From: an uncultured Saprospiraceae bacterium
GTDB taxonomy: Bacteria; Bacteroidota; Bacteroidia; Chitinophagales; Saprospiraceae
DNA: 32,377 nucleotides
Assembly (NCBI GenBank): GCA_937923345.1
Contig: CAKZVJ010000012.1
Span: 1-32,377, forward strand
Direction of reading: 5' to 3'
The notes beneath the pieces are model-generated. The model searched no databases. It was not told the origin of the DNA and was given only the letters and a program-made list of their open reading frames with translations. Positions 6,891-15,637 of this stretch are shown here, in pieces. How positions within the stretch are numbered: position 1 is the first letter of the stretch; the number at the start of each line of letters is the position of its first letter. A program made the translations under genes and the position numbers.

Positions 6891-8525
6891 TTAGGTTTGC
6901 ATTACACCCACATTAAATTTTTTCACCTTTCCATGATTGGCCATCTCTATACCAGTAGCGATAAAACTTCTCGTATCCACAGGGTCAATTATTGCATCTA
7001 CCCATAATCTAGCAGCAGCATAGTAGCTTGTAGTTTGCTCGTCGTAGCGCTCTTTAATAGAATCAAATAATTCCTTTTCAGCCTTTTTATTAAGGGCTTT
7101 ATCTTTATTTTTTAATGCGCTTACCTTGATTTGAGTAATCACTTTTGCGGCTTGTGTGCCTCCCATAACTGCTATTTTTGCAGTTGGCCAAGCTACGATC
7201 ATTCTTGGGTCATAAGCTTTTCCACACATGGCATAATTGCCTGCGCCGTAACTATTACCCATTACAACAGTAAATTTAGGTACGGTAGAATTGCTGACAG
7301 CATTTACCATTTTAGCGCCATCTTTTATAATTCCTCCATGCTCCGACCTAGTGCCAACCATGAATCCAGTCACGTCTTGTAAGAAGACTAAGGGTATTTT
7401 TTTCTGGTTACAGTTTAGTATAAATCTTGTTGCTTTATCTGCGCTATCAGAGTAGATCACACCACCAAACTGCATCTCTCCCTTGGCATTTTTCACGACT
7501 TTCCGATTATTCATAACTATACCTACAGACCAACCTTCAATTCTTGCATATGCGCATATAATCGTTTGACCATAAGTTTTTTTATATTCCGTTATACTTC
7601 CTGCATCAACTATACTATCAAGGATTTTATGTGAGTCGTATGGTTTAGTAGACTCGGAGGGAAAATTTGAATACAACTCTTCCGCTGCTAACCTGGGTGC
7701 AATAGCTTCAATTCTATCAAAGCCCGCCCGCTTATTGGTACCCATCTTACCAACAAGATCCTTTATAGTATTGAGGCATTCCTCATCGTCTTTCATGATA
7801 TAGTCTGTCACACCGCTGATACTGCTTTGTGTCACAGCACCGCCTAAGGTTTGTTTATCTACAGTTTCCCCTATAGCGGCCTTTACTAAGTACGGTCCTG
7901 CCAAAAAGATAGAGCCATTGCCCTCTACTATCAGTGCTTCATCTGACATGATTGGAAGATAAGCACCACCCGCAACACAACTACCCATAATTGCAGCTAT
8001 TTGAGGGATCCCCTTCGAAGATATGACAGCATTATTTCTGAAGATTCTTCCAAAATGTTCTTTATCTGGAAATATCTCATCCTGCAATGGAAGATAAACG
8101 CCTGCACTATCTACAAGGTAGATCAAAGGAATATTATTTTCTAAGGCTATTTCTTGAGCTCTAAGATTCTTTTTACCCGTGATTGGAAACCAAGCTCCTG
8201 CTTTCACGGTTGCGTCATTGGCAATGATCATACACATCTTTGAAGACACATATCCAAGTCCCATTACAACTCCTCCAGCAGGAGCACCTCCATGCTCCTT
8301 ATACATACCGTAACCAGCAAAGGCTCCAATCTCGAAAAAATAGGAATCGTCATCAATAAGGTAATCTATTCTCTCACGGGCAGTGAGTTTACCCCTACTG
8401 TGCTGCTTTTCAATTTTTGTCTTTCCACCGCCTAGATAGATTCGTTCCAATCTTCTTTGCATGCGGCTTACACCTAGTTTGTTCTCATCCTGATTGATGC
8501 TTGCATTGAGGTCATTTTTTCTCAT
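6891..8525 (-). CDS. Acyl-CoA carboxylase carboxyltransferase (beta) subunit, methylcrotonyl-CoA type
   Basis: A 544-residue biotin-dependent carboxyltransferase subunit, the usual size for methylcrotonyl-CoA carboxylase beta. It moves CO2 from biotin to the acyl-CoA, probably 3-methylcrotonyl-CoA in leucine breakdown. N-terminal half: RGKLTARERIDYLID, VVMGLGYVSSKMCMIIANDATVKAG, VDSAGVYLPLQ, GSCVAGGAYLPIMSDEALIV and SIFLAGPYLVKAAIGE. C-terminal half: GVIYSDSADKATRFI, QDVTGFMVGTRSEHGGIIKDGAKMV, NSYGAGNYAMCGKAYDPR and AWPTAKIAVMGGTQAA. The substrate call is by resemblance; geranyl-CoA or another branched acyl-CoA is possible. The frame opens with TTG at 8531, but the ATG at 8525 is the better start. 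No biotin carboxylase/biotin-carrier subunit is adjacent, so its partner lies elsewhere. Confidence 0.88.
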   Translation of the reverse strand: MRKNDLNASINQDENKLGVSRMQRRLERIYLGGGKTKIEKQHSRGKLTARERIDYLIDDDSYFFEIGAFAGYGMYKEHGGAPAGGVVMGLGYVSSKMCMIIANDATVKAGAWFPITGKKNLRAQEIALENNIPLIYLVDSAGVYLPLQDEIFPDKEHFGRIFRNNAVISSKGIPQIAAIMGSCVAGGAYLPIMSDEALIVEGNGSIFLAGPYLVKAAIGETVDKQTLGGAVTQSSISGVTDYIMKDDEECLNTIKDLVGKMGTNKRAGFDRIEAIAPRLAAEELYSNFPSESTKPYDSHKILDSIVDAGSITEYKKTYGQTIICAYARIEGWSVGIVMNNRKVVKNAKGEMQFGGVIYSDSADKATRFILNCNQKKIPLVFLQDVTGFMVGTRSEHGGIIKDGAKMVNAVSNSTVPKFTVVMGNSYGAGNYAMCGKAYDPRMIVAWPTAKIAVMGGTQAAKVITQIKVSALKNKDKALNKKAEKELFDSIKERYDEQTTSYYAAARLWVDAIIDPVDTRSFIATGIEMANHGKVKKFNVGVMQT

Positions 8526-8528
8526 CCT

Positions 8529-8536
8529 CAAATTTA
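8529..8536 (-). promoter_or_regulatory. -7-like box abutting the carboxyltransferase start codon
   Basis: Minus-strand TAAATTTG matches TAnnTTTG and ends only three bases before the ATG at 8525. If used, transcription would start at or just inside the ATG, giving a leaderless message. It may also be chance in AT-rich DNA. Confidence 0.25.
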
Positions 8537-8698
8537 ATCAATACAAAAAATATATCTGTATTATTTACCGACGGTTCAGAAATTTATTTTAAAATTTAAT
8601 GTCAGAGATTGTGGTGCGCCCTTGATTTAGGACATAGCACTCTGAAAGACAGGAGTTTACTGTGCTTTTTTAAAAATTTTGTACAACTAAAAAGCAAC

Positions 8699-10129
8699 TT
8701 ATTTCTTGAAAGCGTAAAAATAATCGCCAGAAAAGTGCTCGTAAATACCTTCAAGCATGACTTTGTCCTCTGCTTCATTGATAAGCTCTACTACTTCTTC
8801 GATATTTTGAGCTACTTTATCATTTACTTTAGTAATTACAAATCCTGGATCCATATTCGTACGGGCTATTGGACTTCCTTTATAGACACTTTTGACCATT
8901 ACTCCCTGGATATTGAGTCTTAGTTTTTCGTCCTTACTAAGCTCTCTAAGTTCGAATCCTAGGTCTTGCAGCACATCAAATTCATTTACCTCCAAGGTGA
9001 CAAATTCAGTACTATTTTTTTCATTTCTTAATAGTACATCTGCGCTGCGCATTTTTCCATTTCGCAAGTATTCTATTTTGAGCACATTACCAGGTCTTTG
9101 CAACCCTATGAACTCAGATAGGCTAGGGGCGGACTCTACATTTTTACCATTTATGGATATGATTACATCTTCCTCTCGTAGACCAGCCTCTGCTGCGCCG
9201 CTTCCAGGCTCTACTCTTTTTATGTAGACCCCTTTTATTTCTACCAATCCTAGTTTATCAGCGATGCTGCTATTCACCTCAACCATGTCTATGCCAAGCA
9301 GTCCTCTTTGTACTACACCATAATTTTTCAAATCATTTATAACCTTGCTGACTAGATTGACAGGCACCGCAAAGGAATAACCCTCATACCTTCCAGTTCT
9401 AGTTATGATGGCGGTATTGATTCCGACAAGTTCACCATTAGTATTGACAAGTGCGCCTCCACTGTTTCCAGGATTAATGGCTGCATCCGTTTGTATAAAG
9501 GACTCTATAGTGTTTTTCCCTTGTAGGATATCTATGGTGCGTCCTTTAGCACTTACGATGCCAGCAGTCACCGTGGTGCTCAAGTTAAACGGATTCCCAA
9601 CGGCCAACACCCATTCACCAACACGCAAGGAATCAGAATTTCCGAAAGGTAAATAAGGCGATTCAGATTCACTATCTATTTTCAATAGGGCTAAATCTGT
9701 AGATGGGTCTTTCCCAATAAGAGTAGCTGAAAATTCTGATTTATCATAAAGCGTCACTTCATATTTATCTCCATCTTCGATAACATGATTGTTGGTGACG
9801 ATATAACCATCTGGAGATATCAATACACCCGATCCAGTAGAGTTTTGAGAAGACTCCCAAAAACGTCTATTATCAATAGAGTTTATATTTACGATCACGG
9901 GACCCACTGCTTCGGCAGCCTCTATAAAATCAGTTGGAGAGGATGAAATAAAGGGTCGATAAGCATTATGCCCTTGCGTATTTGGCGTACCAAAGTTGCT
10001 GTTCGTATACGTCGGAGAAGCACTTTGTTGGTATATGATAGTCTTCGGATTATCAATGTACCGGTAGGCAACAATCGTCAAGAGTGCGCTTACAACGGAA
10101 CAAATAATTACCAAACCATACTTTCTCAT
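8699..10129 (-). CDS. DegP/DegQ (HtrA)-type periplasmic serine protease
   Basis: A 476-residue HtrA-family protease that degrades misfolded envelope proteins. The N-terminus has one hydrophobic segment (about 5-23) acting as a signal or membrane anchor. The trypsin-like domain has the full triad: H115 in VTNNHVIEDG, D145 in DPSTDLALLK and S223 in INPGNSGGAL. The substrate-site loop AVGNPFNLSTTVTAGIVSA is intact. A first PDZ domain spans about 270-360 (LGIDMVEVNSSIADKLGL to LKIEYLRNGK), and a second, more diverged PDZ follows (about 385-465, GVMVKSVYKGSPIARTNM). Single gene with an AT-rich upstream region that contains an imperfect -7 box (TAAGGTTTG on the minus strand, one base too long). Confidence 0.93.
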   Translation of the reverse strand: MRKYGLVIICSVVSALLTIVAYRYIDNPKTIIYQQSASPTYTNSNFGTPNTQGHNAYRPFISSSPTDFIEAAEAVGPVIVNINSIDNRRFWESSQNSTGSGVLISPDGYIVTNNHVIEDGDKYEVTLYDKSEFSATLIGKDPSTDLALLKIDSESESPYLPFGNSDSLRVGEWVLAVGNPFNLSTTVTAGIVSAKGRTIDILQGKNTIESFIQTDAAINPGNSGGALVNTNGELVGINTAIITRTGRYEGYSFAVPVNLVSKVINDLKNYGVVQRGLLGIDMVEVNSSIADKLGLVEIKGVYIKRVEPGSGAAEAGLREEDVIISINGKNVESAPSLSEFIGLQRPGNVLKIEYLRNGKMRSADVLLRNEKNSTEFVTLEVNEFDVLQDLGFELRELSKDEKLRLNIQGVMVKSVYKGSPIARTNMDPGFVITKVNDKVAQNIEEVVELINEAEDKVMLEGIYEHFSGDYFYAFKK

Positions 10130-10604
10130 AACAATCTATGTCTATATTTAACTTATTGATATTCAAACCTTATGCCATAAAAAGCGACGGATAGCAAATG
10201 TTAGAATATTTATTTGGAGCCTACCGCTCTAGCCTCCTTAGGGTCGGCTATTTCGGTCGCTACGTTTCATGGCTCGCTCTTCGCTCGGCCCTTCACCTAG
10301 TATCGCTTCAGCGCGCTACTAGGCTTGGTCTTCGGACTAAAGTCCTCACCATTGCACATCGCTAGGCCATTGGTTTTTGGGTCAATAACAATATAACGTT
10401 CAAAAGGGACGATAGATGTATAAGTAGACATATTATATTAATTGCAAAAGTATGTTTTTCTATGGATATAGCTATTTTTGTGTTGTATCAATGGAAAGTA
10501 ATCCTTGTGTATATTTTGGCTAAATTTACTTTAGGATAGACCTCAGCGTTTTTCGAGACTGTAGATTTGGCTCAAAAATTATTTATAAAAAGTACATAGA
10601 AAAG
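10130..10604. other. Intergenic region with a GC-rich repeat-like island (about 10215-10390)
   Basis: No gene is seen. From about 10215 to 10390 the composition jumps from AT-rich to GC-rich, with runs such as GGCTCGCTCTTCGCTCGGCC and a perfect 7-bp inverted repeat CCTAGTA (10296-10302) with TACTAGG (10317-10323) around an AGCGCGCT core. A second small hairpin GGACT-AA-AGTCC follows at about 10335-10346. It has the look of a dispersed intergenic repeat element and resembles in style, not in sequence, the island at 30810-30955. Nearer the next gene is a -7 box TATTTTTG (10473-10480), 125 bases before the 66-aa ORF. Confidence 0.55.
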
Positions 10605-10805
10605 ATGTTCAAAAAAAGTACAATTGAAGAAGGTGAAGATCCAGACAAGCATTATTTGGGTAATATTTGGGGCTGGAAATTTTCATACATCGGACTCGCT
10701 ATTATTCTTTTCTTTCTTAGTATTGCTATTTACCGCGCAAAGACTTTAGGTATTCCGCTACACGAGATTGGTAACCAAGCAGAACCCCAAGAATTAATTA
10801 AATAA
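10605..10805 (+). CDS. Small single-pass membrane protein upstream of dapF
   Basis: A 66-residue protein with an acidic N-terminus (TIEEGEDPDKH), a short aromatic turn (GNIWGWKFSY) and one membrane helix (about 30-47, IGLAIILFFLSIAIYRAK), then a polar tail. Family not recognised. It ends five bases before the dapF ATG, so the two are very likely co-transcribed. That does not show a role in diaminopimelate synthesis; it may simply be an operon passenger. Start at ATG 10605, preceded by AGAAAAG. Confidence 0.7.
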   Translation: MFKKSTIEEGEDPDKHYLGNIWGWKFSYIGLAIILFFLSIAIYRAKTLGIPLHEIGNQAEPQELIK

Positions 10806-10810
10806 AAGAA

Positions 10811-11608
10811 ATGCAGATACCCTTCACAAAATATCAAGGTACTGGGAATGATTTTGTCCTTGTTGATCAAAGAGAGTCCAAGTTCATTGATCCTACTAAT
10901 CAAGCCCTTATTCAAAAGATGTGCGACAGAAAGTTTGGAGTAGGAGCGGACGGATTGATTTTGCTAGAACGACATCAAGACCATGACTACGAAATGGTCT
11001 ACTTCAACGCCGATGGTAGGACGAGTTCGATGTGTGGCAATGGAGGCAGATGTATTACTGCGTTTGCGCATCAAGTCGGCATCGCAAATAATGAGCATAG
11101 TTTCATGGCCATTGATGGAGAACACACTTCTAGATTCAATAAAGATGGCACAGTCTCTTTGAAGATGAACGATGTGGCTGACTATGTAGTAGGAAAAGAC
11201 TTTTTCGTTCTTGATACAGGCTCTCCGCATTACATCATCTTCGTCGAAGATATTGATGATATAGATGTAAAATCACAAGGTGAAGCGATACGATATTCTG
11301 AAGAATTTAAGAAAGAAGGTATCAATGTAAACTTTGTTGAAATAAAAGGTGACAAACGCATTTTAGTGGCCACTTACGAAAGAGGAGTTGAGGATGAAAC
11401 CCTGTCCTGTGGGACAGGAGTTACTGCTGCCGCTCTAGCTTACTATCTAGGCACAAACAGAGAGGAAAGCAAGTGCCACATTGATATTGAGACAAAAGGC
11501 GGAGAATTGAGCGTAGCATTTAAGCGTGATTCAGAGAACACCTTCTCAAATATTTGGCTCAATGGAAAAGCAACAAAAGTGTTCACTGGTTTATTTTTAG
11601 AAGATTGA
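10811..11608 (+). CDS. dapF: Diaminopimelate epimerase
   Basis: A 265-residue cofactor-free epimerase converting LL- to meso-diaminopimelate, the last step before lysine and the peptidoglycan cross-link residue. The start MQIPFTKYQGTGNDFVLVDQ is the family signature. The two catalytic cysteines are both present: C75 in SSMCGNGGRC and C200 in ETLSCGTGVTAAALAY. Substrate-site motifs ADGRTSSM, DTGSPHYIIF and NVNFVEI are also visible. It lies five bases downstream of the 66-aa membrane protein and converges on the TPR gene, whose stop is 17 bases away. Confidence 0.95.
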   Translation: MQIPFTKYQGTGNDFVLVDQRESKFIDPTNQALIQKMCDRKFGVGADGLILLERHQDHDYEMVYFNADGRTSSMCGNGGRCITAFAHQVGIANNEHSFMAIDGEHTSRFNKDGTVSLKMNDVADYVVGKDFFVLDTGSPHYIIFVEDIDDIDVKSQGEAIRYSEEFKKEGINVNFVEIKGDKRILVATYERGVEDETLSCGTGVTAAALAYYLGTNREESKCHIDIETKGGELSVAFKRDSENTFSNIWLNGKATKVFTGLFLED

Positions 11609-11625
11609 CGAATATAGTCTACGAC

Positions 11626-11940
11626 TTATTCGATTTCCAAATTCATCAATGCGGACTTAAGTTCGCTCAAAGCATGTTGGTCACCAACTGATTTACAAAT
11701 TTCGATGCCGTTTTTATACGTTTCAATGGCTTTCTCTTTTTGCCCTAATTCAGCAAAAGCTGCCGCTAAGTGATAATATACACCAGTATACTTTGAATCG
11801 TTTTGGACTACTTTGTCGTAATACTCAATAGCCTGATTTAGGTCATTTAGTTTTTCATGCTCTTTAGCCACAGCAAAGAGAAGGAAAGAATCCTGTGGGT
11901 CTTCATCAAGCATTGATTGTAATACAGCTAATCTGGACAT
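11626..11940 (-). CDS. Small tetratricopeptide-repeat protein
   Basis: A 104-residue all-helical protein with no signal peptide, so probably cytoplasmic. Two TPR-like repeats can be read: about 17-50 (DSFLLFAVAKEHEKLNDLNQ then AIEYYDKVVQ) and about 51-85 (TGVYYHLAAAFAELGQKEK then AIETYKNGIE), with the typical Ala-Phe/Tyr spacing, followed by a capping helix. Such proteins are protein-binding adaptors; the partner cannot be told. Convergent with dapF. Confidence 0.82.
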   Translation of the reverse strand: MSRLAVLQSMLDEDPQDSFLLFAVAKEHEKLNDLNQAIEYYDKVVQNDSKYTGVYYHLAAAFAELGQKEKAIETYKNGIEICKSVGDQHALSELKSALMNLEIE

Positions 11941-12024
11941 TGAATTGACAAATTTTAATGTTTGTGGAAAATAATTAAAAGCGAATTTTCGCTAGGCTAA
12001 CCAAGCATAATATTAGTAAAATTT

Positions 12025-12032
12025 TATCTTTG
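12025..12032 (+). promoter_or_regulatory. Candidate -7 box for etfB-etfA
   Basis: TATCTTTG matches TAnnTTTG exactly, 66 bases before the etfB ATG. No TTG is present at the expected -33 position. The resulting leader would be about 60 bases. Confidence 0.4.
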
Positions 12033-12098
12033 TGCGAAATTTAGATAAACCAATCAGATTTTGAAGGGTTATATCCAGAACAACATAAATTACTATAC

Positions 12099-12839
12099 AT
12101 GAAAATACTCGTATGTGTAAGCAAAACGCCAGAAACTACAGCGAATATCAACTTCACAAATAATAACACTGAATTTGATACCAATGGAGTTTCTTTCATC
12201 ATGAATCCCTATGATGAATGGTATGCATTAGTTAGGGCGCTCGAACTAACTGAGGCGAATGGTGGTTCGGTCACTATCGTAAATGTTGGCCCTTCAATAA
12301 ACGATGCGGTGATTAAGAAAGGATTGGCAATTGGAGCAAAGGATGCAGTCAGAATTGATGCCGAGCCTACGAGTGCTTTATTTGTAGCAAAGCAAATAGC
12401 TGCCTATGCCAAGAGTGAAGCTTATGATATTATTTTTACAGGTAAAGAATCCATCGATTATAATGGTTCCTTAGTAGGAGGAATGATTGCAGAGTTGCTT
12501 GACTTACCATATATTTCATATGCCTCTTCAATGGAACTTGCTGGCAGCACAGCTACCCTGCAAAGAGAGATAGAAGGAGGGACAGAAGTTGTTCAGTTAG
12601 ATACTCCATTCGTTGTGAGTGCTGCAAAAGGTATGGCAGAACAACGTATTCCAAATATGCGTGGGATAATGATGGCAAAGAAAAAGCCATTAAATGTTGC
12701 TACCGCTGAAGCAGCTCAAAGTAATGAAAAGGTAGTAGAATTTAAGGAAGTTCCAAAAGACAGAGCGATTAAGATGATTAATCCCGAAGATATGGCTGAA
12801 CTAGTTCGTTTATTACACGAAGAAGCTAAGGCAATTTAA
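12099..12839 (+). CDS. etfB: Electron transfer flavoprotein subunit beta
   Basis: A 246-residue ETF beta subunit. With the alpha subunit it carries electrons from acyl-CoA and related dehydrogenases to the quinone pool; beta binds AMP. Seen in the sequence: the N-terminal strand MKILVCVSKTPET, then FIMNPYDEWYALVRALELTE, the nucleotide-site region FTGKESIDYNGSLVGGMIAE, and the recognition-loop-like stretch KGMAEQRIPNMRGIMMAKKKPL near residue 180. It is followed by etfA after 20 bases. The pairing and length fit the ETF type common in Bacteroidota. Confidence 0.94.
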   Translation: MKILVCVSKTPETTANINFTNNNTEFDTNGVSFIMNPYDEWYALVRALELTEANGGSVTIVNVGPSINDAVIKKGLAIGAKDAVRIDAEPTSALFVAKQIAAYAKSEAYDIIFTGKESIDYNGSLVGGMIAELLDLPYISYASSMELAGSTATLQREIEGGTEVVQLDTPFVVSAAKGMAEQRIPNMRGIMMAKKKPLNVATAEAAQSNEKVVEFKEVPKDRAIKMINPEDMAELVRLLHEEAKAI

Positions 12840-12859
12840 GAATATATTAAAAAAATATA

Positions 12860-13822
12860 ATGGTATTAGTATTTGTAGATCATAATGGCGGCCAATTCAA
12901 AAAAGCAACTTTCGAAGTAGTTACATACGGGAAGAAAGTGGCTGATTTACTTTCTTGTGAGTGTGCTGCCTTAGTTTTAGGAGCGGTAGATAATGCTGGA
13001 ATTCTTGGACAATATGGAGCTAATAGAGTAATCAACGTCAGCAACGATAACTTAACTAATTTTGATAGCCAAACATATACTTCAGCAATTGCGCAAGTAG
13101 CAGAAAAGATTGGAGCTAAAGTAGTAATCGTTGGCCATAATTCCACAGGTAAATCAATAGTAGGAAGATTAGCTGCGAAAATGGATGCAGCAGTTATATC
13201 GGGGGCCAAAGCAGTGCCTACCAATGATAATGGATTCGTGGTAGAGAAGAATGTATTCTCGGGGAAAGGAATAGCTTCTTATTTGTTAGATACAGATATC
13301 AAAATTATCTCCTTAATGGGGAATAGTATTCAACCGGAAGTCACCGGGACGGACGCAAGTCCTGAAGCAATGGAGCTTAGTATTAATCCCCCAAAAGTGA
13401 GAGTAATAGAAAGGAAAACAATTTCTGGTATAGTTCCTCTTCCCGAAGCAGAGATGGTTGTTTCAGCAGGACGTGGGATGGGAGCACCAGATAAATGGGG
13501 GATTATTGAAGAATTGGCAGAAATACTTGGCGCCACGACCGCATGCAGTAGGCCAGTTGCGGACACTGGTTGGAGACCTCATCATGAGCATGTAGGACAG
13601 ACGGGTGTAGCCATTCGACCAAATTTATATTTTGCGATTGGTATTTCAGGGGCTATTCAGCACCTTGCAGGTGTAAGTTCTAGTAAGGTGATTGTGGTAA
13701 TTAATAAAGATCCAGAAGCACCATTTTTTAAGAATGCAGATTACGGAGTAGTTGGAGATTTATTCGAGGTAGTTCCAGCATTAAACGCAGCGTTAAAAGA
13801 CTTCAAAGCAAACAACAATTAA
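12860..13822 (+). CDS. etfA: Electron transfer flavoprotein subunit alpha
   Basis: A 320-residue ETF alpha subunit. The N-terminal half matches the beta fold. The C-terminal half is the FAD-binding domain: VSAGRGMG (about 202), ELAEILGATTACSRPVADTG, WRPHHEHVGQTG, then LYFAIGISGAIQHLAGVSS, and near the end INKDPEAPFFKNADYGVVGD. These are the standard FAD-contact motifs, so the protein should be functional. Second gene of the etfBA operon. Presumed donors here would be fatty-acid and branched-chain acyl-CoA dehydrogenases, which fits the leucine-type carboxyltransferase nearby, though the link is only thematic. Confidence 0.95.
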   Translation: MVLVFVDHNGGQFKKATFEVVTYGKKVADLLSCECAALVLGAVDNAGILGQYGANRVINVSNDNLTNFDSQTYTSAIAQVAEKIGAKVVIVGHNSTGKSIVGRLAAKMDAAVISGAKAVPTNDNGFVVEKNVFSGKGIASYLLDTDIKIISLMGNSIQPEVTGTDASPEAMELSINPPKVRVIERKTISGIVPLPEAEMVVSAGRGMGAPDKWGIIEELAEILGATTACSRPVADTGWRPHHEHVGQTGVAIRPNLYFAIGISGAIQHLAGVSSSKVIVVINKDPEAPFFKNADYGVVGDLFEVVPALNAALKDFKANNN

Positions 13823-13928
13823 ATTATATTGTATCAAGTTTTTAAGTATCTTTATTTGCATATAGGTGCTGCTTGCTTGATGTGAACTCGCAGAATTGTT
13901 TTGTCGCTAAAATCGCGAATAGAGAATT

Positions 13929-14528
13929 ATGAAAAAAGTCCCTTTAGATATTGTAGCTTTATCACACAGTGTTACGCAGTCACACAATTATGCAGTAGTA
14001 CTTGGTGAACAAGATGGAGTGAGGAGATTGCCAATTGTTATTGGTGGCTTCGAAGCCCAAGCGATTGCAGTTGCCATGGAAAGAATGACTCCAAACAGAC
14101 CTCTAACACACGACCTGTTTAAGGATGCCTTAGAAACCTTCGATGTACAACTCAAGGAGGTTATTATCAATAACTTGTTAGATGGGATTTTCTACGCCCG
14201 TTTGATCTGTATTAAAGATGGCGAAGAAATAGAAATTGATTCTAGAACTTCAGATGCACTAGCTATGGCTGTTAGATTTGAGTGTCCAGTGTACACATAT
14301 GAGTTTATTCTAGACGCAGCTGGTGTCATTTTAGAAGATAATGAAGAAGGCATTGAGGCATCCACAAAACCAGTCAAAAAGCAAAGTAAAACTGAGGTAA
14401 AAGGAGTTGTAGGTCTAGCTGGTCATACCATGGAAGAGCTTGAGAATCTTCTAAATGAAGTATTGTCAAATGAAGATTATGAAAAAGCTGCTGAAATTCG
14501 AGACGAAATTAAAAAGAGAAACGGCTAG
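13929..14528 (+). CDS. Bifunctional nuclease family protein (DUF151) with C-terminal UVR motif
   Basis: A 199-residue protein. Residues 1 to about 120 are the BFN/DUF151 domain: YAVVLGEQDGVRRLPIVIGG, EAQAIAVAME, RPLTHDLFKDALE, DGIFYARLIC and SRTSDALAMAVRFECPVYTY. A charged linker follows (about 140-160), then a UvrB/UvrC-type helical hairpin (about 165-199: MEELENLLNEVLSNEDYEKA then AEIRDEIKKR). This domain pair is known in Bacteroidota. DUF151 proteins have been reported as nucleases, but the catalytic role here is not certain. It runs past the threonine aldolase stop, with a 20-base tail-to-tail overlap. Upstream is an imperfect TTG...TTTATTTG promoter-like stretch. Confidence 0.88.
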   Translation: MKKVPLDIVALSHSVTQSHNYAVVLGEQDGVRRLPIVIGGFEAQAIAVAMERMTPNRPLTHDLFKDALETFDVQLKEVIINNLLDGIFYARLICIKDGEEIEIDSRTSDALAMAVRFECPVYTYEFILDAAGVILEDNEEGIEASTKPVKKQSKTEVKGVVGLAGHTMEELENLLNEVLSNEDYEKAAEIRDEIKKRNG

Positions 14529-15537
14529 TAATTACCTCTTTTACTTTTTCAATTTGTGATTCGGAAACATCTAAATGAGTAACAAATCTTACTGTATTAG
14601 GCCCAAATGCGGATGCAAGAACTCCTTTATCTTTAATGGCAGCTAGATATTCATCAGCACTAATGTGCTCCTGTAAATCAAAAATCACAATATTTGATTG
14701 TACAGGACGAACGGTTTTTACATAGCTCTGTGTTTTTAGTATTTTCCCAATCTCTTTAGATCTGTTATTGTCTATCTTCAATAGTGGTATGTTATTTTCT
14801 AGAGCATAAAATCCTGCGGCTGCCAAGTAGCCTGCTTGTCTCATTCCACCCCCAAGTGCTTTTCTTACTTTTCTAGCCCTTTTGATAAAAGTACTATCAC
14901 CTATCAATAGAGAGCCAACAGGCGCACCCAGTCCTTTCGATAAACATATAGAAATCGAATCAAATAAAGCACCTACAGCGCTAGTTGATTCATTCGTCTC
15001 TACCAATGCATTAAACAGACGTGCTCCATCAAGATGCAAAATTAAATCATGTTCATCACATACCTTCTTTATTTTAGATATTTCAGGTACAGTATAGTAG
15101 CTTCCTCCTCCTTTATTACATGTGTTTTCGAGTACTACCAGTTTACTAATTGGCAACCAATCATAGTCTAGTTTAATAGCTTCTTTTACTTGTTGACTTG
15201 TGATCTTTCCATTTTGCCCATGGACAAGATTTATTCCGACTCCACTATTAAAGCTATATCCTCCTACCTCGTATTGGTAAATGTGAGAATATTCGTCACA
15301 TATGACTTCATCAAGAGGTCTAGTATGTACATTGATGGCAATCTGATTTGTCATTGTACCAGAAGGACAAAATAAGGCTGCTTCTTTGCCAAATAGTTTG
15401 GCAGCATAATTTTGCAACAAATTTATAGACGGATCTTCTTCAAAAACATCATCTCCAACCTCTGCTTGAAACATTACCTCAAGCATTTCTTTGCTAGGTT
15501 TTGTTACTGTATCGCTGATTAAATTAATAAAACTCAT
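14509..15537 (-). CDS. ltaE: Low-specificity threonine aldolase (PLP beta-eliminating lyase family)
   Basis: A 342-residue fold-type I PLP enzyme that cleaves L-threonine or allo-threonine to glycine and acetaldehyde. Family signatures: INLISDTVTKPSKEM (N-terminus), VGDDVFEEDPSIN (27-39), ALFCPSGTMTNQIAI (54-68), LENTCNKGGGSYYTV (136-150), the cofactor Asp in LILHLDGARLFNALV and the Schiff-base lysine K201 in SICLSKGLGAPVGSLLIG. Length is normal. Its last 20 bases overlap the tail of the convergent bifunctional nuclease gene. It is divergent from the NUDIX regulator across about 100 bases, so shared regulation is possible. Confidence 0.9.
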   Translation of the reverse strand: MSFINLISDTVTKPSKEMLEVMFQAEVGDDVFEEDPSINLLQNYAAKLFGKEAALFCPSGTMTNQIAINVHTRPLDEVICDEYSHIYQYEVGGYSFNSGVGINLVHGQNGKITSQQVKEAIKLDYDWLPISKLVVLENTCNKGGGSYYTVPEISKIKKVCDEHDLILHLDGARLFNALVETNESTSAVGALFDSISICLSKGLGAPVGSLLIGDSTFIKRARKVRKALGGGMRQAGYLAAAGFYALENNIPLLKIDNNRSKEIGKILKTQSYVKTVRPVQSNIVIFDLQEHISADEYLAAIKDKGVLASAFGPNTVRFVTHLDVSESQIEKVKEVITSRFSF

Positions 15538-15637
15538 GCCACAAGGTATATTTTATATCAAAGCTTTAAAGAAAAGACATCTAGAATATTATTAAAATCA
15601 AAAAAAATTTTAATTTTTGCATAATCAAAAGATAACA

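Noticed and set aside
8655-8700. GCTTTTT...AAAAAAGC hairpin downstream of the HtrA gene as a terminator
   Set aside because: The stem is almost all A-T and no T-run follows on the minus strand.
10215-10390. GC-rich island considered as a tRNA or structured RNA gene
   Set aside because: No cloverleaf, no GGTTCGANTCC-type T-arm and no conserved CCA end could be found; the hairpins do not fit a tRNA.
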